This document shows positions 1-6,815 of a DNA stretch of 12,951 nucleotides, piece by piece (position 1 is the stretch's first letter; every line of letters starts with the position of its first letter). The DNA is from Bacteroidales bacterium. Its GTDB lineage: Bacteria > Bacteroidota > Bacteroidia > Bacteroidales > JAOZQN01. The DNA is taken from NCBI GenBank assembly GCA_029938985.1, contig JAOZTW010000029.1:4650-17600 (forward strand). Direction: 5' to 3'. Under the pieces are notes generated by a model. That model made no database searches. It saw nothing but the letters and a program-made list of their open reading frames with translations, and had not been told where the DNA came from. The translations under genes were made by a program, and so were the position numbers.

Positions 1-128
1 TTAGTTTTTTAGTGGTTAGTTTTTTAGTGGTTAGTTAAATGACTTTTTTGTATTCTCAGAAACTTAAAAATTAAGACTGCCAAAATTTGGAAAACCACTA
101 ACCACTAACAACTAACCACTAACAACTA
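1..128. repeat. Heptamer repeat arrays in inverted orientation
   Basis: Bases 94-128 are five perfect 7-base units (ACCACTA or ACAACTA). Bases 1-36 hold the same motif on the opposite strand (TTAGTGG and TTAGTTTT units of 7-8 bases). TTAGTGGTTAGTT at 24-36 is the exact reverse complement of 110-122, so the halves can pair across about 73 bases. The last unit contains the stop codon of the phosphoesterase gene. Because 7 is not a multiple of 3, the TAG in each unit falls into successive frames on the minus strand and the TAA likewise on the plus strand, so the array stops translation in all frames. It may also act as a weak transcript end; there is no T-run typical of an intrinsic terminator. 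Confidence 0.8.
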
Positions 129-1226
129 TTCTGCTACCAATTTTATTAATGTAATTTCGTTTGATGTTCCAACCCTAAATGGTGGACCAAAAGTTCCAAC
201 CCCTTGCGAAACATATATTTTTGTACCTTCATAATTATATAACCCTTTGTTGTAGGTGTATAATAGTTTTGCGAGCAAGTTAATTGGATATATCTGCCCT
301 GCATGGGTATGCCCCGCTAAAATCAAATCTATACCAACTTTGTTAAAATACTCAATGCCATCTGGACTATGATGTAACACTATTGAAGGAATATTATTAT
401 CTATATCAATAGTTGGTATAATACCTTTAATTGTAGAATCGCTTTTGTGAAATCGTTCTCTTGTATTTTCATCGGCAGGTAAATGATTTAATCCAATCAA
501 TTGAATACCATTTGTTTCTATTATTTCATTTTGCAACACTATAATATTATTTTTCTTTAACAAATCAATAATTTTACCAACACCAACATCAACATCATGG
601 TTGCCTTCAATGGCGTAACAGGGAGAAGAAAACTCTCTAAACACAGCAAAAATCTCATCTTTTATAGCAGAACGCCCATCAAGAATATCGCCAGTAATAA
701 AAATCATATCTGGTTTTAATTTGTTTGTTTTATCAACTATTCGTTTCAAATAATTTGCTCCTCTCGCATTACCTAAATGTACATCAGAAATATGCACAAT
801 TGATAATTCTTTTGATAAATTTTTTATAGGAATTGTAATTTTTGATACCTTAAAATTATAACCATTCATCAGTCCAACCAAAGATGTTATAATTGTCAAT
901 AAAATTATTAATATTCCAATCAAACGAGATGGTAATTTCACAAATAAATTTATTATTTCAAAATCAATCATATAGGTAATTAGCAAAAGCATTATGCCAG
1001 CTGTAATTACAGAAATTAAATATAAAATAGCAAAAATTGGATTTGAAGAATGTACCAAAAAAGGCATCGAAAAAATCAATGCAGTTGCTATGCCAACAAA
1101 AAGATGTATATATTTTGAACTTTTTAAATTAAAATACTTTGCCAATCGGCGTGGCACATAAATATTTACAGTTATCATTAAAACTAATAATACTGAAAAA
1201 AAAATTATTATTGCTGTTATTTTCAT
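126..1226 (-). CDS. Membrane-anchored metallophosphoesterase (calcineurin-like, YkuE/YaeI type)
   Basis: This is a 366-residue protein with about four predicted membrane segments (near residues 3-22, 42-59, 63-87 and 101-122) followed by a calcineurin-like phosphoesterase domain. All the metal-binding motifs are present: SDVHLG (D148, H150), ITGD (D180), GNHD (209-211), LHH (285-286) and GHTHAGQ (H306, H308). The catalytic part should use a dinuclear metal centre to hydrolyse a phosphomonoester or phosphodiester. Relatives include the YkuE/YaeI group, some of which act on UDP-2,3-diacylglucosamine in lipid A synthesis; the substrate here cannot be told. Which side of the membrane the domain faces depends on the exact number of segments. 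The start MKITAI is the only sensible one, followed directly by the first hydrophobic segment. The stop codon lies inside a heptamer array. The gene stands alone, 258 bases from the kinase gene upstream. Confidence 0.9.
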   Translation of the reverse strand: MKITAIIIFFSVLLVLMITVNIYVPRRLAKYFNLKSSKYIHLFVGIATALIFSMPFLVHSSNPIFAILYLISVITAGIMLLLITYMIDFEIINLFVKLPSRLIGILIILLTIITSLVGLMNGYNFKVSKITIPIKNLSKELSIVHISDVHLGNARGANYLKRIVDKTNKLKPDMIFITGDILDGRSAIKDEIFAVFREFSSPCYAIEGNHDVDVGVGKIIDLLKKNNIIVLQNEIIETNGIQLIGLNHLPADENTRERFHKSDSTIKGIIPTIDIDNNIPSIVLHHSPDGIEYFNKVGIDLILAGHTHAGQIYPINLLAKLLYTYNKGLYNYEGTKIYVSQGVGTFGPPFRVGTSNEITLIKLVAE

Positions 1227-1484
1227 TATAAATTTTTAAAGTAAATAATTGTGTTAAAATAACAAAAGTCTTGATTGTTAGTGAAAAAGAAAAAATAATT
1301 AACTCCAACTACTTGTTTATTTTGTTTCTTAAAAAAAGTCGTTCATATACTACCATCTAAGTAGGAAGACAGATATAAAGAATATTTTTTTATTTTCTAA
1401 TGTTTTTATTATCAAGCGAAAACTAATTAAAAAACTGAAAACTTAAGCACTTACTTAATAAATTGAAAAAACCAAATATTGATT

Positions 1485-2099
1485 TTAAAAAAGCCCATGT
1501 AGTTTAGCATCAATTTTATCAATAATAAAACTTAAATCAGATTGTTTATCAACAAAATTAATATTATTTACATCAATAATTAATAATTGTCCGTTTTTGT
1601 ACTCCTTAATCCATGCCTCGTAACGTTCGTTCAAACGTGTTAAATATTCTATGCTAATAGAATTTTCATAATCTCTTCCTCTTTTTTGTATTTGACTAAC
1701 TAATGTTGGTACAGAGGCTTTTAGATAAATCATTAAGTTAGGAGCTTGTACAAACGAAGACATTAAATTAAATAAATTTATATAGTTATTGAAATCACGA
1801 GTTGTCATTAAGCCCATAGCATGTAAATTTGGAGCAAAAATATTTGCATCTTCATAAATTGTACGGTCTTGTATAACTGTTTTCCCCGATTTATTAATAT
1901 CAATTACTTGTTTAAAACGGCTATTTAAAAAATAAACCTGTAGGTTGAACGACCAACGCTGCATATCTTCATAAAAATCATTCAGATATGGATTTTTATC
2001 TACATCTTCATAAAGTGCGTTCCATTTAAAATGCTTTGAAAGGGCGGCTGTTAAAGTAGTTTTGCCCGAACCTATATTACCTGCTATTGCTATGTGCAT
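1485..2099 (-). CDS. Deoxynucleoside kinase (dNK family)
   Basis: This 204-residue protein is a cytoplasmic salvage enzyme that phosphorylates deoxynucleosides with ATP. It has the P-loop GNIGSGKTT (residues 7-15), an aromatic substrate-site stretch around residues 28-52, the DRTIYED motif (78-84, the DRS motif of the family), and the arginine-rich LID KRGRDYE (139-145). Length matches the family. I start it at MHIAIAGNIG (ATG at 2099-2097), not at the in-frame ATGs at 2129 or 2123. The promoter -7 box ends at 2137, so transcription should begin near 2130; the outer ATG would then be leaderless, while 2099 leaves a leader of about 30 bases ending in an A-rich tract usual for this phylum. Family members with the P-loop at residue 7 support this. 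Specificity (dA, dG or others) cannot be read from sequence. Confidence 0.93.
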   Translation of the reverse strand: MHIAIAGNIGSGKTTLTAALSKHFKWNALYEDVDKNPYLNDFYEDMQRWSFNLQVYFLNSRFKQVIDINKSGKTVIQDRTIYEDANIFAPNLHAMGLMTTRDFNNYINLFNLMSSFVQAPNLMIYLKASVPTLVSQIQKRGRDYENSISIEYLTRLNERYEAWIKEYKNGQLLIIDVNNINFVDKQSDLSFIIDKIDAKLHGLF

Positions 2100-2124
2100 A
2101 TTTTTATTTATTTTATAAGGCATA

Positions 2125-2183
2125 GGCATATTAAAACAAAAATAACTTCGTTTAAATTTATCAATTATTTATTTTAATATGCC
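2125..2183. repeat. Short form (59 bp) of a promoter-carrying palindromic element
   Basis: Perfect 12-base inverted ends, GGCATATTAAAA and TTTTAATATGCC, bound 59 bases. Bases 2131-2183 match 4981-5033 at 49 of 53 positions. The short form equals the long form at 4877-5033 after exact removal of 98 bases between two AAAACAA direct repeats. It contains the kinase promoter, and its left end overlaps the expected transcription start. No target duplication is evident next to it. Confidence 0.7.
2137..2164 (-). promoter_or_regulatory. Bacteroidetes-type promoter of the deoxynucleoside kinase gene
   Basis: On the minus strand TTG (2164-2162) is followed after 17 bases by TATTTTTG (2144-2137), a full match to the TTG/TAnnTTTG consensus known from Bacteroides and Flavobacterium. 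The predicted start of the transcript is near 2130. The inverted ends GGCATATTAAAA flank it on both sides, one upstream of the -33 box and one at the transcript start, which is an arrangement an operator could have (inference). Confidence 0.7.
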
Positions 2184-2187
2184 GTAT

Positions 2188-2326
2188 TATTTGTTGGCAT
2201 TTTTCACGAGTATCAATTTCTTTGTTCCTTTTGAAATATTAAAATGCTCATTTACAAAGGTAAACTGTAATTCTAATATTTCAAAAAAGCCTTGAACTTG
2301 ACTCCCATGAAAAACGCCTATTTGTT
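2188..2326. mobile_element. Palindromic MITE with exact 8-bp target duplication
   Basis: Bases 2196-2318 form a 123-base imperfect palindrome: 60-base and 59-base arms around the central tetraloop AAAG (2256-2259). The ends are GGCATTTTTCA and, inverted, GGCGTTTTTCA; a perfect 13-base block TTTTGAAATATTA (2229-2241) pairs with 2274-2286. TATTTGTT directly abuts both ends (2188-2195 and 2319-2326), as expected of an 8-base target site duplication. It carries no open frame, so it would need a transposase supplied elsewhere; several IS families make 8-base duplications and I cannot choose between them. It lies in the topA to kinase spacer, where its transcript would fold into a long hairpin and could end or protect topA mRNA. 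Confidence 0.8.
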
Positions 2327-2359
2327 ATAATATGTCTAAATTTAAGTTCTAAAAAAATA

Positions 2360-4843
2360 TTATTTTCCAACTATTTTCAAACAAGCTTTTTCTGTTAATT
2401 TTTTTGGGTCAGTATCTTTATCCATTATTCTATAATATTTTTTCTTATAATGAACACAAGGTCTTCCCCAACGGTCTTTAATTATTTTTAAATCTTTATT
2501 TTTCGGAAAATCTTTTATATGTCGTTCTTTTTCTAATTTTCTTTTATCTCCTATTAATTCAATAGCTCTGTCTATTTCAATTTTCATTGGGTCATCTGTT
2601 TTTTTGAGAGAAACAAATTTGCCGTCATGAAGTACAAAAGGTCCAAATCTACCAATTCCTACAACAACTACCTTTTCTTCAAACTTGCCAATCGTTCTCG
2701 GTAGTTCAAATAATTTTATTGCCTGTACAAGAGTTATTGTGTCAATTGTTTGTCCTTTCAATAGATTAGCAAATTGAGGCTTTTCTTTCATCTCATCATC
2801 GTATTTTCCAAGTTGAACAAGTGGTCCAAACTTACCTATTCTTGCAAATATTGATTTTCCCGTTTTGGGGTCATCACCAAGTAATTTCCCATTTCCGCCA
2901 TCTTCTAAAAGGGCGAGAGCTTCTTCCAAAGTGATTGTTTCTAAGTGTTGTTCTTTGTTAAGGCTTGCATATTGTGGTTTTTCTTTGTCTTCTGTTTGTC
3001 CAAGTTGAACCACAGGTCCGTATTTTGCAATTCTCACAACTACTTTTCTTTTGGTTTTTGGGTCTTCGCCAAGTACTCTTTCACCTGCGTTTCGTTCTGC
3101 ATTTTCGGTAGTGCTTTCTACAACTTTATGAAAATCTGTATAAAACTTACCAAGCATCTTATGCCAAATAATTTTGCCATTAGCTATTTTGTCAAAATCT
3201 TTTTCAACATTTGCAGTAAAATTATAATCCATTATTTTATCAAAATGCTCTGATAAAAAATCATTTACAACCATTCCAATATCTGTTGGGAATAATTTTT
3301 TCTTTTCGGCATTGGCTATTTCCGATTTTTTTGATTCAGTAATTTTACCATTTTTCAAAACTATTTCATTGTAGTTTCTTTTTACTCCATCACGACTCTC
3401 TTTTACTACATATCCTCTTTTTTGGATTGTAGAAATAATTGGAGCATAAGTAGAAGGACGACCAATTCCGAGTTCCTCTAATTTTTTCACAAGCGAAGCC
3501 TCTGTATAGCGTGCCGGGTGATGAGTAAAACGCTCAGTGGCAGTTAATGTATCAATATCTAATTTTTGTTTTTCTTTAAGTGGAGGAAGTATTTCTGTTT
3601 TTTCTTTTTTGTTATCTTCATCCAAATAGTTATAAGCTTTTAAAAAGCCATCAAATTTAAGCACTTCTCCTTTAGCAACAAATTGTTCGGGGCTATTAGA
3701 AATATCAATAGTAACATTTGTTTTATCAAAAATAGCATCAGCCATTTGAGACGCAAGTGTTCTATTAAAAATAAGTTCATAAAGTTTCTGCTGGTTACGG
3801 TCGCTACTTGCTTTTCGCACCATAGACGAAGGACGAATTGCCTCGTGAGCCTCTTGTGCACCTTTTGCTGTGGTTTTAAATTTTCTAATTTTCAGATATT
3901 TTTTACCAAATTTTTCTAAAATAAGTTCTTTATTATTAGCAATAGCATCGTTTGATAAATTTACAGAATCTGTTCTCATGTAAGTAATTTTCCCTGCCTC
4001 ATACAATTTTTGAGCTACCGTCATAGTTTGAGCTACCGAAAAACCGAATTTTCTACTTGCTTCCTGTTGCAGAGTAGAAGTTGTAAAAGGTGGCAATGGC
4101 GACCTTTTTGAAGGTTTGGTTTCTACCGAAGAAATTTCAAATTCTGATTTTAAACAAGTATTAACAAATTTTAAAGCCGTTTTTTTATCTTTCAATTTTT
4201 GTTTTAAAACAGCTTTAAACGAAACTTTTTTTCCTTTATCATCAATAAAAGTAAAAATAGCTACAACTTTGAACGAAGCAGCAGCTTCAAATTTAATTAT
4301 TTCTCGTTCTCTATCTACTAAAAATCTTACTGCCACCGACTGTACTCTACCAGCCGAAAGCGAACTTTTAACTTTTTTCCACAACAGTTGTGAAAGTTCA
4401 AAACCAACCAACCTGTCTAAAATACGGCGAGCCTGTTGTGCGTTCACAATATCCTGATTTATTGTGCGAGGATGTTCTATTGCTTTTGTTACCGCTTTTT
4501 TTGTTATTTCATTAAAAACTATTCTTTTGCTATTTTCTTCTTTTAGTTTTAATACTTGTGCAAGATGCCACGCAATTGCTTCACCCTCACGGTCTTCATC
4601 CGAAGCTAACCATACTGTTTTTGCGTTTTTTACAGCATCTTTTAATTCTTTAATTACCTTACTTTTTTTGGGGTCTAAAACATACGAAGGTTTAAAATCG
4701 TTTTTTACATCTACTCCAAAATTCTTTTTTGATAAATCTCGTATGTGTCCAAAACTTGATTTAACTTCAAAATTTTTTCCAAGATATTTTTTAATTGTGC
4801 TTGCCTTTGCTGGGGACTCAACTATTAATAAATTTTCTGCCAT
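2360..4843 (-). CDS. topA: DNA topoisomerase I (type IA)
   Basis: This 827-residue enzyme relaxes negatively supercoiled DNA by cutting one strand through a 5'-phosphotyrosine. The Toprim domain opens with LLIVESPAKA (E9) and holds the acidic SDEDREGE (81-88). SAGRVQS (163-169) and the active-site region ITYMRTDS (286-293, catalytic Tyr288) follow, then HEAIRPS and GIGRPSTYA. The carboxyl end has repeats of the Topo_C_Rpt kind (with GPVVQLG, GPLVQLG and GPFVLHDG), no Cys4 zinc fingers, and a basic tail, as is common in Bacteroidetes. Length is normal and no key residue is missing. The start MAENLLIVE is fixed by the Toprim motif. It has its own promoter with a long leader of about 140 bases. 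The kinase gene downstream has its own promoter, so the two need not be co-transcribed. Confidence 0.98.
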   Translation of the reverse strand: MAENLLIVESPAKASTIKKYLGKNFEVKSSFGHIRDLSKKNFGVDVKNDFKPSYVLDPKKSKVIKELKDAVKNAKTVWLASDEDREGEAIAWHLAQVLKLKEENSKRIVFNEITKKAVTKAIEHPRTINQDIVNAQQARRILDRLVGFELSQLLWKKVKSSLSAGRVQSVAVRFLVDREREIIKFEAAASFKVVAIFTFIDDKGKKVSFKAVLKQKLKDKKTALKFVNTCLKSEFEISSVETKPSKRSPLPPFTTSTLQQEASRKFGFSVAQTMTVAQKLYEAGKITYMRTDSVNLSNDAIANNKELILEKFGKKYLKIRKFKTTAKGAQEAHEAIRPSSMVRKASSDRNQQKLYELIFNRTLASQMADAIFDKTNVTIDISNSPEQFVAKGEVLKFDGFLKAYNYLDEDNKKEKTEILPPLKEKQKLDIDTLTATERFTHHPARYTEASLVKKLEELGIGRPSTYAPIISTIQKRGYVVKESRDGVKRNYNEIVLKNGKITESKKSEIANAEKKKLFPTDIGMVVNDFLSEHFDKIMDYNFTANVEKDFDKIANGKIIWHKMLGKFYTDFHKVVESTTENAERNAGERVLGEDPKTKRKVVVRIAKYGPVVQLGQTEDKEKPQYASLNKEQHLETITLEEALALLEDGGNGKLLGDDPKTGKSIFARIGKFGPLVQLGKYDDEMKEKPQFANLLKGQTIDTITLVQAIKLFELPRTIGKFEEKVVVVGIGRFGPFVLHDGKFVSLKKTDDPMKIEIDRAIELIGDKRKLEKERHIKDFPKNKDLKIIKDRWGRPCVHYKKKYYRIMDKDTDPKKLTEKACLKIVGK

Positions 4844-4932
4844 TATTTGTGTTTATGTTATTTATAATTTGCTTTAGGCATATTAAAACAATTAATTAAC
4901 GATTTAAACTTGTTCTTTTTGCTTTTATCTTC

Positions 4933-4976
4933 TTCAATAAACACGCAAATATCTTGATATTATTATATTTATTGAA
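4933..4976 (-). promoter_or_regulatory. Nested hairpin in the topA leader
   Basis: TTCAATAAA (4933-4941) pairs perfectly with TTTATTGAA (4968-4976), and inside it AATATC (4948-4953) pairs with GATATT (4956-4961). Both lie in the untranslated leader of topA, about 90-130 bases before its start codon. A role in translation or mRNA stability is only inferred. The stems are all A/T-rich and no known riboswitch is recognised. Confidence 0.35.
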
Positions 4977-4986
4977 TTGTTAAAAA

Positions 4987-5014
4987 CAAAAATAACTTTA
5001 TTTAAATTTGTCAA
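4987..5014 (-). promoter_or_regulatory. Bacteroidetes-type promoter of topA
   Basis: Minus-strand TTG (5014-5012, within TTGACA) is followed after 17 bases by TATTTTTG (4994-4987). It matches the consensus and is nearly identical, spacer included, to the kinase promoter. The transcript would start near 4980, giving topA a leader of about 140 bases. Confidence 0.65.
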
Positions 5015-5074
5015 TTATTTATTTTAATATGCCTTATGCAAATGTATTATTTAATTATTTAATTATTTATTTTA

Positions 5075-5188
5075 ATGAAAATGAAAATAATAACTATCCG
5101 TATTCTATTTGTTATATTTTCACTTATTTTTTTAATACAGTTTAAAAAAAATTGTAGTTTAAGATGTAAACCAATTCTTAATTCCTAA
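5075..5188 (+). CDS. Possible 37-residue hydrophobic peptide, or a truncated gene start
   Basis: An open frame starts MKMKIITIRILF, has one hydrophobic segment (about residues 5-22) and a basic, cysteine-containing tail ending LNS. The positive amino end and hydrophobic core look like a signal peptide or a small membrane peptide. The A-rich start region suits this phylum. Its last codons run into the heptamer repeats beside the LRR-ATPase gene, so it could be the 5' remnant of a secreted-protein gene cut off by rearrangement. There is no recognisable lipobox and no clear promoter. In such AT-rich DNA it may be chance. Confidence 0.2.
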   Translation: MKMKIITIRILFVIFSLIFLIQFKKNCSLRCKPILNS

Positions 5189-5240
5189 TTCATAGTTCTT
5201 TTGTTTCCTAATTCTTAATTCATAGTTCTTTTGTTTCCGC
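5171..5240. repeat. 30-bp tandem duplication and heptamers over a gene's stop codon
   Basis: Bases 5181-5208 and 5211-5238 are identical except for one position, with a 30-base period. Within each copy there are 7-base units (AATTCTT, AATTCCT, AATTCAT, AGTTCTT). The right copy contains the last codons (ETKEL) and the TGA stop (5222-5220) of the LRR-ATPase gene; the left copy is an untranslated duplicate of that gene end. Confidence 0.8.
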
Positions 5241-6815
5241 AAATATTTTACCATTTTTGTCAGTTTGCAAAACAATAGCTGTTCCGTTTTCTAATTTACT
5301 CACACTATCAATATTGTGAGTAGTTAAAATAAACTGCACTTTAGGTAAAAGTTTTATTAATTTTGAAATAAACAAAGATAGCCAAGTGCTATGCAAATGT
5401 TTATCAAACTCATCAATTAGAATTGTACCTACAATATTATTGAAAATATCTGTTATAGTTGCAAATTGTTTTCGTGCCGAAAGTATGCGTATTAAAATAT
5501 CACTAATTAACAAAATATTAGAACGATAACCTTCACTCAAATCAGATAAAATAAAATTATCCTTAGTGTTTTTTTCTTGATAATAAAAACCATTTCTATC
5601 CCATACTATTTGAAATTGTTCAATTTCTTGAATTGCTAAAAATTCATTTAATGTTTTTAATAATAATTCAAAAACTTGTTTAATTTCTAACTCTGACTGT
5701 TTTTTTATTTCATTAAGAATTAAAGTTGGGTCTATAAATTTATCAGAAAAATTTTCAAAAATAGAAAAAATACTATAATTTTTTGCACTACCCGAAATTA
5801 ATTCTTTTAACAATTCATTGTTAATAATTTCTTTTTTGTGAAACAAATTAGTTCCATAAGCGAGCAATAAATTTGTATTAATTAAAGTATATTTACTTAT
5901 ATCTTGTAAGCGTTGAAAAATTACAAGTTCTTTGCTAATATTGGTGTGAAAAACAGCTCTTAAAACCGAGTTTTTACTATTTTTTTTAATATAATTTTTT
6001 AATGTTCTTGTATCAATATCAGTATTATATTCGTTGCTTAAAGCAAAAGTAATGGCTTGCAACAAAGTTGTTTTACCAGTTACATTTTTTCCGATTATAA
6101 TATTTATTTTATCCGATAAATTTATTAATTTTAAGTTTTTAAATAATTTAAAATTAGTAATTTCAAATTCGTTTGGAATACTGATTGGATTACCCGAAAT
6201 ATTTATTTTATGCAAAAAATGAAGTTTTACTATTTCAGGTGGAATTTTCACTATCTGATTATTATTTAGATACAATTTTTTCAAATATGTCAACGAGCTT
6301 ATTTCAACAGGAACTTCTTTAATTTGATTATTTCCCAAATTCAATTTATGCAAATTTACAAGTTTTTCTATCTCTTTCGGAATTTTGTTTAATCTATTAT
6401 TTCCAAAATTTAGCTTTATCAAATTTGTTAATTTTCCTATTTCAGTTGGAATTTCTGAAATTTGATTTTCCCACAAATATAGCTCTTCTAAATTAGTTAG
6501 TTTGCCTATTTGTTTGGGTAATTTCTTGATTTTATTTTGCCATAAATACAAAAGGTGTAGTTTTGTTAATTTTCCTATTTCAATTGGTATTTCTTCTATT
6601 AAATTTGCTCCAAAACTTAGTTTTTTTAAGTTCGTCAATTTCTCTATTTGCTTTGGTATAACTATAATTTGATTATTATATAATTCTAATCGCAACAAAT
6701 TTTTTAATTTAAAAATTTCGCTCCATATTTCTTCAGTTATTTTTTCATTTCTAATTACTAATTCACTCGTTTTTTTAGCTGTATTAATTTTATTTTTTAT
6801 ATTATTGGTAATCAT
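5220..6815 (-). CDS. Leucine-rich-repeat protein fused to an OLD/ABC-type ATPase
   Basis: From Met at 6815-6813 this is 531 residues. Residues 37-214 are eight leucine-rich repeats; the first seven are exactly 23 residues long (L37, L60, L83, L106, L129, L152, L175), with the xxIPxEIxK ending of plant-like and bacterial LRRs. From about 221 an ATPase of the AAA_15/AAA_21 (OLD-like) kind follows: Walker A GKNVTGKTT (242-250), an ABC-type signature DLSEGYRS (425-432), Walker B TILIDEFDKHLH (464-475) and the histidine switch TTHN (498-501). There is no Toprim or other nuclease domain. The frame is open 41 codons further up (to 6938), but that stretch looks untranslated, so I prefer Met42. Function is unknown; a protein-recognition surface joined to a DNA-repair/defence-type ATPase suggests a sensor. 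No partner gene is visible nearby. Confidence 0.85.
   Translation of the reverse strand: MITNNIKNKINTAKKTSELVIRNEKITEEIWSEIFKLKNLLRLELYNNQIIVIPKQIEKLTNLKKLSFGANLIEEIPIEIGKLTKLHLLYLWQNKIKKLPKQIGKLTNLEELYLWENQISEIPTEIGKLTNLIKLNFGNNRLNKIPKEIEKLVNLHKLNLGNNQIKEVPVEISSLTYLKKLYLNNNQIVKIPPEIVKLHFLHKINISGNPISIPNEFEITNFKLFKNLKLINLSDKINIIIGKNVTGKTTLLQAITFALSNEYNTDIDTRTLKNYIKKNSKNSVLRAVFHTNISKELVIFQRLQDISKYTLINTNLLLAYGTNLFHKKEIINNELLKELISGSAKNYSIFSIFENFSDKFIDPTLILNEIKKQSELEIKQVFELLLKTLNEFLAIQEIEQFQIVWDRNGFYYQEKNTKDNFILSDLSEGYRSNILLISDILIRILSARKQFATITDIFNNIVGTILIDEFDKHLHSTWLSLFISKLIKLLPKVQFILTTHNIDSVSKLENGTAIVLQTDKNGKIFAETKEL

Larger units (their letters stand above)
4877..5033. repeat. Long form (157 bp) of the promoter-carrying palindromic element
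   Basis: It has the same perfect 12-base ends as the short form at 2125-2183. The inverted similarity extends outward: ATTTGC lies 4 bases beyond the unit on the left side and, inverted, on the right. TTA occurs on both flanks, a weak hint of a 3-base duplication. The 98 bases absent from the short form lie between AAAACAA at 4885-4891 and 4983-4989 and hold a nested hairpin. It carries the topA promoter in the same orientation as the kinase copy. Confidence 0.65.

Noticed and set aside
2945..4877. Several plus-strand open frames opposite topA
   Set aside because: They are shadows of the topA reading frame with no domains or start context of their own.
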